From positions 1-10,572 of the forward strand of contig JBECKR010000268.1 of assembly GCA_040235415.1 (NCBI GenBank): a stretch of 10,572 nt of DNA, written 5' to 3'. The position numbers and the translations under genes are program-made. The DNA is from JBECKR01 sp040235415 (lineage in GTDB: Bacteria > Acidobacteriota > Polarisedimenticolia > Polarisedimenticolales > Polarisedimenticolaceae). Under the pieces are notes generated by a model. The model did not search any database. It saw nothing but the letters and a program-made list of their open reading frames with translations, and was not told the origin of the DNA. Of the stretch, positions 1 through 6,642 are shown in pieces; the first letter of the stretch is position 1; each line of letters begins with the position of its first letter.

Positions 1-1
1 G

Positions 2-1321
2 GCCGCGGGCGCGGTGGCCCTTGCCGCGGCCTGCGCCCTCCTCCCCGAAAGCCGCTTCGTCGAGGCGTTCCTCGCGGCCTCGCAGGGCGAGGACACCGTA
101 TCGAAGCTCCTGTTCTACGACGAGGGCGAGACCGACACGGTCGCCGTCGTGGCGCGCGACTACGGCTTTCGCGATCCGGAAGCCAAGAGCCTCATCACCA
201 ACGGCGTCGCGATGTCCGCGACGGTCAAGCCGGTGTGGCGCTACATGTCGGTCGAGGGACACCTTCCGGTCCTGGCGGCCGGAACCCCTCGCCGTGCGCT
301 CGCGATCGGCGTCGGCACCGGGATCACGCTCGCCGCGATCGTCTCGCATCCGGAGGTCGACACGATCGACGCGGTCGAGCTCTCCGACGGCGTGGTCGCC
401 GCGCTGCCGCAGTTCGCGGACGCGAACCGTCGCGCATGGGAGGATCCGCGAGTCCGGCTCCGGCGGGAGGACGGCCGGCACTTCCTCGAGACGACGACCG
501 CGACCTGGGACGTCGTGACCGTGGAGCCGCCTCCGCCGATCGTGGCCGGCGCCGTGCATCTCTACTCGCTCGACTTCTACGAGCGGGTCAAGCGGCGGCT
601 GGCGCCGGGAGGCGTGCTGGCGCAGTGGCTGCCGCTCCACGCGCAGAGCCTCGCCTCCGCACGCATGACCGCCGCGACGTTCCTGGCCGCCTTCCCGGAC
701 GCGCAGCTGTGGCTGCCGTCGGTGCGCGACGCGGTGCTGCTCGGCGGCGACCGGCCGATCGCGCTCGACGGAGCCCGCCTCGCGGCCGCGTGGGCGACGA
801 CCTCGACCCGCGCCGATCTCGACGCGGCCTACCTCGAGACGCCGGAGGCGTTCCTCGGCACCTATCTGCTCGACGCCGCCGCGCTCGGACGGTGGTCCGC
901 GGGCGCCCCGCTCGTCACGGACGAGCGACCCCGCATGGAGTTCTTTCGGACGCGCGGCGCGAACATGACCGACCGCGACATCGGCTCGATCCTCGGGCTC
1001 GCCGACCCGGACTGGAGTTTCGTGACGGGACCCGGCGACGATACGGCGCTGCTCGCGCGCGTGGGTCGGGAGAGCGCCGCGCTTCGCGCGTACGTCGGGT
1101 CCCGCGCCTACGACGAGCCGGCTCGCGGCCTCCGGGCCGCTCGCCTTTCGCTCGGCACCGAGTTCTATCTCTACGGTTTCGGCTGCGCGACGGATCAGCT
1201 CGATCCGCTGCGCGCGGCGCTCGACGACCCGGCAGGTCCCGAACGACCGGGCCTGCGCGCGCACGTCGAGCAGTGCGCTCAGCTTCGCCGGCACCGCGGA
1301 ACCGACGACCGCGGGCCCTGA
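2..1321 (+). CDS. Spermidine synthase-like methyltransferase-fold protein, 5' end outside window
   Basis: The frame is open from the first bases and the first residues (Ala/Val/Leu-rich, up to about base 45) look like the end of a membrane helix. The gene therefore probably starts upstream, as in proteins where a polytopic membrane domain is fused to a spermidine synthase-like domain; a GTG at 14 is only the first possible start in view. Counting from that GTG, the Rossmann glycine motif GVGTG lies at residues 99-103, the acidic nucleoside-binding Glu at 122 (DAVELS), a DGRHF segment near 153 and the strand DVVTVEPPPP at 166-175. Near the C-terminus is a TDERPRMEFF segment typical of the fused family. 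In true spermidine synthases the position after that strand is a catalytic Asp; here it is Glu171, so aminopropyl transfer is doubtful. It ends 18 nt before the OsmC gene and may be cotranscribed with it. The fold is fairly sure, the reaction unknown. Confidence 0.8.
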   Translation, partial: AAGAVALAAACALLPESRFVEAFLAASQGEDTVSKLLFYDEGETDTVAVVARDYGFRDPEAKSLITNGVAMSATVKPVWRYMSVEGHLPVLAAGTPRRALAIGVGTGITLAAIVSHPEVDTIDAVELSDGVVAALPQFADANRRAWEDPRVRLRREDGRHFLETTTATWDVVTVEPPPPIVAGAVHLYSLDFYERVKRRLAPGGVLAQWLPLHAQSLASARMTAATFLAAFPDAQLWLPSVRDAVLLGGDRPIALDGARLAAAWATTSTRADLDAAYLETPEAFLGTYLLDAAALGRWSAGAPLVTDERPRMEFFRTRGANMTDRDIGSILGLADPDWSFVTGPGDDTALLARVGRESAALRAYVGSRAYDEPARGLRAARLSLGTEFYLYGFGCATDQLDPLRAALDDPAGPERPGLRAHVEQCAQLRRHRGTDDRGP

Positions 1322-1339
1322 AACGACGAGGACACCGCC

Positions 1340-1750
1340 ATGGCCGTTCGCATCGACTCGATCTACGAGGGCGACCTGCACTGCACCGTGGTGCACGCCC
1401 CGTCGGGGAACCGCTTCACGACCGACGCGCCCACCGACAACCGGGGAAAGGGCGAGTTCATCTCGCCGACCGACCTCGTGGCGGCGGCGATCGGGGCGTG
1501 CGCCCTCACCATCATGGGGATCGCGGCCCGGGCCCGAAACCTCGACATCGCGGGCGCCCGGGCCTCGGTGACGAAGGAGATGGGCGCGTCCCCGCGGCGG
1601 CACATCGCGCGGCTGACGGCGGAGTTCACCCTCCCCGCGCACCTCGCCCCGGCCGACCGCGATGTCATGGAGCGAGCCGCGCGCACCTGCCCGGTGCAGG
1701 CCTCGCTCGCCGACCGCACGGAGCTGGTGCTGTCGTTCCGGTACGTCTGA
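1340..1750 (+). CDS. OsmC-family peroxiredoxin-like protein
   Basis: A 136-residue protein of usual OsmC-family length. The two conserved cysteines are Cys54 in the helix segment GACALTIM and Cys117 in the segment CPVQASL. Glu80 (VTKEM) matches the family's conserved acidic residue near the active site. In characterised OsmC/Ohr proteins the two thiols reduce organic hydroperoxides, with lipoyl or other dithiols as reductant; that reaction is inferred here. The SPTDLVAAAIGAC stretch places it in the broad OsmC/YhfA-like branch rather than classic Ohr. It is cytoplasmic, with no signal peptide. The ATG at 1340 has a GAGGA ribosome binding site (1328-1332) 7 nt upstream. It follows the spermidine synthase-like gene by 18 nt and ends 15 nt before the 3' end of the oppositely oriented tRNA-Glu, with no terminator hairpin seen between them. 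Confidence 0.92.
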   Translation: MAVRIDSIYEGDLHCTVVHAPSGNRFTTDAPTDNRGKGEFISPTDLVAAAIGACALTIMGIAARARNLDIAGARASVTKEMGASPRRHIARLTAEFTLPAHLAPADRDVMERAARTCPVQASLADRTELVLSFRYV

Positions 1751-1765
1751 CCGCGCCACGGAAGA

Positions 1766-1843
1766 TGGCGTCCCCAACGGGATTTGAACCCGTGTCGCCA
1801 CCTTGAAAGGGTGGTGTCCTAGGCCAGACTAGACGATGGGGAC
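1766..1843 (-). tRNA. tRNA-Glu (anticodon TTC)
   Basis: Read on the minus strand, the gene begins GTCCCCA and the 3' side closes with TGGGGAC, a perfect 7-bp acceptor stem, followed by discriminator G and an encoded CCA (1766-1768). The anticodon arm is CCACC-CTTTCAA-GGTGG, giving anticodon TTC. The T arm holds the canonical GGTTCAAATCC loop region. Length is 78 nt with CCA. It is convergent with the OsmC gene. Confidence 0.96.
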
Positions 1844-1867
1844 GCGCTTCCGGGAGTCGAGGGCGGC

Positions 1868-1896
1868 ATGGTAGCCGACGCCGTCGGTCCAGGCAA
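1868..1896 (-). promoter_or_regulatory. Candidate sigma70-type promoter for tRNA-Glu
   Basis: On the minus strand a TTGCCT box (1896-1891) and a TACCAT box (1873-1868) are separated by exactly 17 nt, each matching 4 of 6 consensus bases. Transcription would begin near 1861, giving a leader of about 17 nt before the tRNA 5' end at 1843. Spacing and placement fit; the sequence match alone is modest. Confidence 0.4.
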
Positions 1897-1921
1897 CCGC
1901 ACCCGGAAAGCGTTTCTCCTC

Positions 1922-1950
1922 TTGCATTTCGGCGGCCTGGGGTGAATGAT
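1922..1950 (+). promoter_or_regulatory. Candidate promoter ahead of the orphan small gene and polysaccharide run
   Basis: TTGCAT (1922-1927) and AATGAT (1945-1950) are spaced 17 nt apart, each 4 of 6 to sigma70 consensus, in one of the less GC-rich patches nearby. A start near 1957 would leave a leader of only about a dozen bases before the ATG at 1970, which would cut into the hairpin described next. It could drive the small gene and the genes from 2236 onward. Confidence 0.25.
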
Positions 1951-1953
1951 TCC

Positions 1954-1970
1954 TGCTCGGAGACCGAGCA
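1954..1970 (+). promoter_or_regulatory. Hairpin covering the ribosome binding site and start of the orphan gene
   Basis: TGCTCGG (1954-1960), loop AGA (1961-1963) and CCGAGCA (1964-1970) form a perfect 7-bp inverted repeat. It includes the GGAG ribosome binding site (1959-1962) and reaches the A of the ATG at 1970. In RNA this would hide the site. The inverted repeat is seen directly; a regulatory role is inference. Confidence 0.45.
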
Positions 1971-2197
1971 TGGCCGACTACAGCGACGAGGACTATCGGG
2001 ACGCCGCCAAGGCGAAGTACGGCAAGGATCCGCGCTTCGCCGGGCTCGAGTACGACGCTCGGGTGATGCGGGGCTTCAAGTATACCCCGGGCACGTTCGA
2101 GAAGATCCCCGGCGCCAACGTCTCGGACACCAAGGACCGCACCTGGTGGGTCGAGGACAACGAGGTCCCCGAGTTCCTTCCGCACCTCAAGAAGTAG
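1970..2197 (+). CDS. Unrecognised 75-residue hydrophilic protein
   Basis: I do not recognise a family. The product is small, soluble-looking and strongly charged. It has an acidic, Tyr-rich start (MADYSDEDYRDAAKAKYG), a central segment DARVMRGFKYTPG, a Trp pair at residues 59-60 (RTWWVED) and a Lys-Lys end. There is no signal peptide, membrane segment, cysteine or metal motif. I chose the ATG at 1970 because GGAG (1959-1962) sits 7 nt upstream and the Met-Ala-Asp start reads naturally. An in-frame ATG at 1946 would add eight residues (MIPARRPS) but has poor ribosome-site spacing; it would escape the hairpin at 1954-1970. It ends 38 nt before the WcaF-like gene on the same strand and may be cotranscribed with it. 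Codon use is like the neighbours (G or C at most third positions), which supports real coding. Confidence 0.7.
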   Translation: MADYSDEDYRDAAKAKYGKDPRFAGLEYDARVMRGFKYTPGTFEKIPGANVSDTKDRTWWVEDNEVPEFLPHLKK

Positions 2198-2235
2198 ACG
2201 CCGAAGTCGGCCGCCGTGAATGGAGCCTTGCCGTC

Positions 2236-2802
2236 GTGCCCGTCCCCCTGAAGACGGACCCGTCGGGGTTCGAGAACCCGCACAGCCTCGGAAACAAGAT
2301 CGCCCGGGTCCTCTGGGCGGTGGTGCGGACCCTGCTGTTCCGGCCCACGCCCGCGCGGCTGTGCGTCGGCTGGCGGAACTGGCTGCTGCGGAGGTTCGGC
2401 GCGCGCATCGGGCGAAGCTGGGTGCATCCGTCGGTCCGGATCTGGGCCCCGTGGCGGCTCGAGATCGGGGACGACGTCGCGGTCGACGAGCACGTCTTCC
2501 TGTACAACCCGTTCGGGATCCGTATCGAGGACCGCGTCGTGATCAGCCTGCGCAGCTTCCTGTGCACGGCCAGCCATGACCACACCGATCCGACCTACCC
2601 GCTCGTGGGCGGCGCGATCGTCGTCGGGAGGGACAGCTGGATCGCCGGGGAGGCGTTCGTGGGGCCGGGCATCACGCTCGGGGTCGGGACCGTCGTGGCG
2701 GCGCGCTCGGTGGTGGTCAAGGACACCGAGCCGTGGACGGTCGTGGCCGGCAATCCGGCGCGTTCGGTCGGTCGCCGCGAGCTTCGAGGCGCACCGGCAT
2801 GA
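2236..2802 (+). CDS. WcaF-like left-handed beta-helix O-acetyltransferase
   Basis: A 188-residue hexapeptide-repeat acetyltransferase of the colanic acid WcaF type. It probably transfers acetyl from acetyl-CoA to a hydroxyl of a surface-polysaccharide sugar in the cytoplasm. After an N-terminal region with an amphipathic or hydrophobic stretch (residues 22-36), the imperfect hexapeptide coils run from about 58 to 165. The catalytic-type histidines are in SHDHTDPTYP (His114, His116). The DSWIAG turn at 133-138 and the terminal AGNPAR at 171-176 are typical of the family. The start is a GTG at 2236 with GGAG (2222-2225) 10 nt upstream; the frame stays open further upstream, but that part overlaps the small gene and has no family similarity. 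Its stop overlaps the next start by 4 bp (ATGA at 2799), suggesting translational coupling. The acceptor sugar cannot be told from sequence. Confidence 0.9.
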   Translation: MPVPLKTDPSGFENPHSLGNKIARVLWAVVRTLLFRPTPARLCVGWRNWLLRRFGARIGRSWVHPSVRIWAPWRLEIGDDVAVDEHVFLYNPFGIRIEDRVVISLRSFLCTASHDHTDPTYPLVGGAIVVGRDSWIAGEAFVGPGITLGVGTVVAARSVVVKDTEPWTVVAGNPARSVGRRELRGAPA

Positions 2803-3635
2803 TCTCGGTGCTCGTCCCGACCTTGAACGAGGAGGCGAACATCGAGCGCTGCCTCGAGGGCGTCTCCTGGGCCGACGACGTCGTCGTGTTCGACTCGTTC
2901 AGCTCGGACCGCACCGTCGAGATCGCCCGGACGCTCGGGGCGCGCGTGTTCCAGCGCCGCTTCGACGACTACGGCTCGCAGCGGGAGGCGGCGCGCGTCG
3001 AGGTGGACTACCGCCACCCGTGGGTGCTGGCTATCGACGCCGACGAGCGCGTCGACGATCGGCTCGCGGCGGAGCTGCGGGAGGTCGCGTCGTCGACCGC
3101 CTCGCGCCATGCGGCCTACCGCATGCGACGCAAGGACCACTTCATGGGCCGCTGGATCAAGCGTTCGACGCTGTACCCGTCTTGGTTCATCCGCTTCTAC
3201 CGTCCCGATCGCGTCCGCTACGAGAAGCGCGCGGTTCACGAGTACCCCGTGGTGGACGGCAGCGTCGGCCGCCTCGAGGGGCATCTGCTGCACGACAACT
3301 TCAGCAAGGGGCTCCACGACTGGATCGGTCGGCACAACCGCTACGCCGTGCTCGAGGCCCGAGAATCCCTGGAGGTCCTCCGCGGAAGGCCGATCGACTG
3401 GCGGGGCACGCTGGCGTGGGGCGACGCCGTGCGGCGGCGGCGGGCCCTGAAAGAGCTCTCGATGCGGCTCCCGTTCCGACCCGCGCTCAGATTCGGGTAC
3501 ATGTACCTGCTCCGCGGAGGCATGCTCGACGGCCGTCCCGGCCTCGTGTACTGCCGCCTCCTGGCGTTCTACGAGTACCTCATCGTGCTGAACATGCGCG
3601 AGATGCGCCGGCGCGAGCGGAGCGGCGCCTCGTGA
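2799..3635 (+). CDS. Family 2 glycosyltransferase, WaaE/KdtX-like
   Basis: A 278-residue GT-A fold enzyme. The start MISVLVPTLNEEANIERCL is the classic GT2 nucleotide-sugar strand, DSFSSDRTVEIA (32-43) the second conserved block, and DADE at residues 80-83 the metal-binding DXD-type motif. The second half carries features shared with the lipopolysaccharide-core WaaE/KdtX group: YRMRRKDHFMGRWI, RFYRPDRVRYEKRAVHE (His147-Glu148), and the C-terminal RFGYMYLLRGGMLDG (231-245). The enzyme would transfer a sugar from an activated donor to a lipid-linked or core glycan at the inner face of the membrane; donor and acceptor are unknown. The ATG at 2799 overlaps the previous stop by 4 bp and has GAGG 9 nt upstream (2786-2789). 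Its own stop overlaps the next gene's GTG by 4 bp, so the three genes form one tightly coupled run. Confidence 0.93.
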   Translation: MISVLVPTLNEEANIERCLEGVSWADDVVVFDSFSSDRTVEIARTLGARVFQRRFDDYGSQREAARVEVDYRHPWVLAIDADERVDDRLAAELREVASSTASRHAAYRMRRKDHFMGRWIKRSTLYPSWFIRFYRPDRVRYEKRAVHEYPVVDGSVGRLEGHLLHDNFSKGLHDWIGRHNRYAVLEARESLEVLRGRPIDWRGTLAWGDAVRRRRALKELSMRLPFRPALRFGYMYLLRGGMLDGRPGLVYCRLLAFYEYLIVLNMREMRRRERSGAS

Positions 3636-4798
3636 CGCCGCCCCTGCGGGTGGTTCACGTCATCGCCGGGATCGACCAGCGCCTCGGCGGACCCTCGATC
3701 GCGCTGCGGGGCCTCGCCGCCGCCCAGGTCCGAGCCGGTCTGGCCGTCTCGGCGGTGTCCACCTGGGTGGGAGCCCCACCCGACGAAGAGGCGCGTGCGC
3801 TGCGCCAGGCCGGCGTCGACGTGGCTCTCGTCGGGCCCGCTCGAACCCCCCTGCAGTGGCATCCGGGGATCGACGCGGCCCTTCGTCGGGCCCTCGGAGC
3901 GGCGGACGTCGCCCACGTCCACGGGCTGTGGGAGCAGATCCAGCATCGCGCCGCCGTGGACGCCCGCGCCCGCGGGATCCCGTACCTGTTCCGACCGTGC
4001 GGCATGCTGGATCCCTGGAGCCTCGCGCAGCATCCGGTGCGCAAGCGGTTGTTCCTCGCGCTCCGGGTCCGCCGCGACCTGAACCGCGCCGCGGCGCTGC
4101 ACTTCACGAGCGAGGCGGAAAGCACCGTCACGCTCCGGCTCGGCCTCGCGCCGTCCCGCATCGTCGCTCCCAACGGCGTCGATCTCGACGAGTTCTCGCC
4201 GTTGCCGCCGCGCGGATCGTTCCGCCGGCGCCATCCGGCCGTCGCGGACCGCCCGTGCGTCCTGTTCCTCGGCCGGCTCCACCCCAAGAAGGGACTCGAC
4301 CTGCTGTTGCCGGCGTTCGCGGCGGCGGGGCGGGATGACGCCGCGCTCGTCGTCGCGGGTCCCGGGGACGATGACTACCGCCGGCGCCTGGAGCGTCGTG
4401 CCCTGGACCTCGGGATCGCCGAGCGGACGTTGTTCACGGGAATGCTCCGAGGCCACGAGCGCGTCGCCGCCCTGGCGGACGCGGACCTCTTCGTCCTGCC
4501 GAGCCGCCAGGAGAACTTCGGGGTGGCGGTCGTCGAGGCGCTCGCCGCGGGATGTCCCGTGCTGGTCTCGGATCGGGTCGGCATCCACGCAGCGATCGCG
4601 GACGCCGGCGTCGGCGGGGTCGTCTCGCTCGACGTCGAGGCGATCGCGCATGCGCTCCGGCGCTGGCTCGGCGACGCCGATCTGCGGACCGCGGCCGCGG
4701 ACCGCGCCCGCCCGTTCGCCCTCGCGGAGTTCGACTGGCGGACGATCGCCCTCCGCTGGTGCTCGCTCTACGAAGACATCGCGGCGTCCTCCGACTAA
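3632..4798 (+). CDS. Family 4 glycosyltransferase
   Basis: A 388-residue retaining GT-B enzyme. The N-terminal domain opens with PLRVVHVIAGIDQRLGGPS, whose paired glycines match the acceptor-side loop of GT4 enzymes. It continues with HGLW (97-100) and RPCGMLDPWS (121-130), a block frequent in exopolysaccharide GT4 proteins. The C-terminal donor domain begins near FLGRLHPKKGLD (212-223). It holds the EX7E pair Glu294 and Glu302 in the segment ENFGVAVVE, which binds the nucleotide sugar. The likely role is adding a sugar to the growing surface-polysaccharide repeat unit; the sugar is unknown. The start is a GTG at 3632 that overlaps the previous stop (GTGA), with GGAG (3619-3622) 9 nt upstream. 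Its TAA stop overlaps the stop of the opposite-strand DUF4838 gene, leaving no room for an intergenic terminator. Confidence 0.93.
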   Translation: MTPPLRVVHVIAGIDQRLGGPSIALRGLAAAQVRAGLAVSAVSTWVGAPPDEEARALRQAGVDVALVGPARTPLQWHPGIDAALRRALGAADVAHVHGLWEQIQHRAAVDARARGIPYLFRPCGMLDPWSLAQHPVRKRLFLALRVRRDLNRAAALHFTSEAESTVTLRLGLAPSRIVAPNGVDLDEFSPLPPRGSFRRRHPAVADRPCVLFLGRLHPKKGLDLLLPAFAAAGRDDAALVVAGPGDDDYRRRLERRALDLGIAERTLFTGMLRGHERVAALADADLFVLPSRQENFGVAVVEALAAGCPVLVSDRVGIHAAIADAGVGGVVSLDVEAIAHALRRWLGDADLRTAAADRARPFALAEFDWRTIALRWCSLYEDIAASSD

Positions 4799-6642
4799 CG
4801 CGGCGATCCCGATCCGCCTCGCTCCGCGAGGTCGTCGAGCGCGCCGAGCACCCGGTCGCGGACCGCCTCCGCCTGCGGCCCGCGCGTTCGCGCGTCGACG
4901 TAGCGCTCGACCGTGACCCGCGCCTCGCCGAGGATCCGGCGTCGATCGAGACGTCCGCCGAGACGCTCCACGTCGAGCCACGGCCAGCGCGCGAGCAGCG
5001 CGCGGTCGAGCGACAGTCGCGCCTCGCGGACGCGTCGCGACAGGACCGCGTCGCCGTGGACGGCGCGCTCCGCGCGGTCGAAGCGCCGGTACGCCTCGCG
5101 GAAGAAGCTCGCATCGAGGTAACCGTAGCCCGAGGGCTCGGTGTCGAATCGAACGGGGCCGTCGAATCGCCGCGCCGCGGTACGGAGCAGTCGAAGGTAG
5201 CTTCGAACGGACGCGCCGGCGGGGCCGTAGTAGCCGTCGCTGAACTCGCGGATCAGGGCCTCGGGGCTCCTCGAGGGGTCCTCGAGCAGGTGCGCGAGCA
5301 CCCAGATCTTGAGGTCGCGGAGGTCGGCGACGACCGGTTGGTCGGCCTGCACGAACATTCCCTGCACCCCGACCCGGCGGTAGAACCGGAGGTCCCCGGC
5401 GAGGTAGCGGAGGTTGGGGCGCGGCAGCTCGGGGACGTCGGCGAAGGTCACGAGGTAATCCCAGATCCACAGGTGGGGGGCGACGCGCGCCCATCCGCGC
5501 ACGGCGTCGCGGTACGCGCGGTTCCGTGGATCTCGGAGGCCGTGGAGGTAATCGCGGCGCTGGAGCCCCGCGAGCCGCACCACGACGTTGTCGCGCGCCC
5601 GGACGTCGTGCGGCGGAGCGAAGTACTGCAGATAGGCGACCGTGTCCACGAGGACGTCCGGGTGCCGCCGCCGCACCGCATCCGCGATCCGGTTGACGAA
5701 GGCCAGCAGCGTTCCCGAGCGCGCGCCCGTCGCGACGGCCATCGCGGAGCAGCGCGCGCAGTCGCACGCTCCGCCCCAGTCGTTGGGCGAGACGTCGAAC
5801 AGCTCGGGCGGAGGGACGCCCTCGCGCCTTGCTTCGGCGGCCGCGCCCTCCACGAACCGCTCGACCTCGCCGGCGACCACATCGGCCAGCGCGCCGTTCG
5901 TGAGGCACAGCTGCGACCGACCCGCCGCACGGAATCCGGCCCTCTCCGAGAAGAACTCCGGGTGAGGTCCGAAGTAGCGCTCCGGAGGGACGTAGCGGTA
6001 GAAGTTGTGGACGTGCGAGGGCGGGCCGAAATCCCTCCCGCCGCCGAGCTCCGGGGAAAGGTGCTGAAAGCTTCCGTTCAGCCGGACTCGGGCGGAGAAC
6101 TGCGGCGATCGGTCCACGCCGTAGATGTCGCGGTACCCGAAGGCGGGCGTGCCGCGGCGGCGCAGATCGCCGATCGCGAGGGTCGGACGGCGCGGCACGG
6201 TCTCCTCGAACGCGTTCCACCACCGCACCCCCACCACGTCTTCGAGGAAGTGGTAGACCGCGTACAGCGTGCCGCGCGGCCGCCCGCCGACGAGCACGAG
6301 GTCGTCGCGATCGGTGCGGAGGATCCACTCCTCGGGCCCGAGCCGCTCGGCCGCGAGCCCGAGATCCGCGGCCCGTCGCGTGGCGCCGACGAAGATCCGC
6401 GGCCCGCCGGACGGCGCGTCGGGCTCGGAAAGGACCGCGCTCGTGCAACCGGTGACGCGCTCGAGGTACCGCTTCAGCTCTCGCGCGGCGCGGGTTTCGG
6501 ACGGGATCGGCGCGGCGCCCTCGACGATCGCCGCACAGCGCCCGCCGTCGACGTACAGCGTGGCCGCCGCGGCTCGTGGAACGCACGGCGGGAGGCCCGC
6601 GATGAGCGCGGCCGCCGCGGCTGCCGCGACGCCGGAGGTCAT
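4795..6642 (-). CDS. Secreted DUF4838 protein with GH67-N-like front domain
   Basis: A 615-residue exported protein. Residues 1-27 form a signal peptide with an Ala-rich core and an Ala-rich cleavage site before TLYVDGG. Residues about 29-160 resemble the N-terminal domain found before glucuronidase-type barrels: ETRAARELKRYLERVTG, then RIFVGATRRAADLG, then PRGTLYAVYHFLEDVVGVRWW (122-142). The DUF4838 core follows, with the hallmark SPNDWGGACDCARC (285-298; Asn287, Asp288, Cys293, Cys295, Cys298). The C-terminal helical part includes EFSDGYYGPAG (466-476). The family is believed to be carbohydrate-active but has no settled reaction; a polysaccharide-modifying hydrolase is inference. The ATG at 6642 overlaps the stop of the upstream WbuB-like gene (ATGA) and lacks a strong ribosome binding site, so translation is probably coupled to it. 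Confidence 0.88.
   Translation of the reverse strand: MTSGVAAAAAAALIAGLPPCVPRAAAATLYVDGGRCAAIVEGAAPIPSETRAARELKRYLERVTGCTSAVLSEPDAPSGGPRIFVGATRRAADLGLAAERLGPEEWILRTDRDDLVLVGGRPRGTLYAVYHFLEDVVGVRWWNAFEETVPRRPTLAIGDLRRRGTPAFGYRDIYGVDRSPQFSARVRLNGSFQHLSPELGGGRDFGPPSHVHNFYRYVPPERYFGPHPEFFSERAGFRAAGRSQLCLTNGALADVVAGEVERFVEGAAAEARREGVPPPELFDVSPNDWGGACDCARCSAMAVATGARSGTLLAFVNRIADAVRRRHPDVLVDTVAYLQYFAPPHDVRARDNVVVRLAGLQRRDYLHGLRDPRNRAYRDAVRGWARVAPHLWIWDYLVTFADVPELPRPNLRYLAGDLRFYRRVGVQGMFVQADQPVVADLRDLKIWVLAHLLEDPSRSPEALIREFSDGYYGPAGASVRSYLRLLRTAARRFDGPVRFDTEPSGYGYLDASFFREAYRRFDRAERAVHGDAVLSRRVREARLSLDRALLARWPWLDVERLGGRLDRRRILGEARVTVERYVDARTRGPQAEAVRDRVLGALDDLAERGGSGSPR

Noticed and set aside
235..1806. 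A 523-codon plus-strand frame over the spermidine synthase-like and OsmC genes
   Set aside because: Arg-rich shadow without motifs, ending inside a tRNA gene.
2576..3631. A long in-frame extension upstream of the GT4 gene's GTG at 3632
   Set aside because: The extension is Arg/Gly-rich shadow of the WcaF-like and GT2 genes. GT4 similarity begins exactly at the GTG, which overlaps the preceding stop and has a ribosome binding site.
3569..6586. A minus-strand open frame of about 1005 codons running antisense to the GT4 gene and overlapping the DUF4838 gene in another frame
   Set aside because: Its product is dominated by Arg, Gly, Ala and Pro with no recognisable domain. Long stop-free antisense frames are expected in DNA this GC-rich, and the real genes on both strands have clear family motifs.
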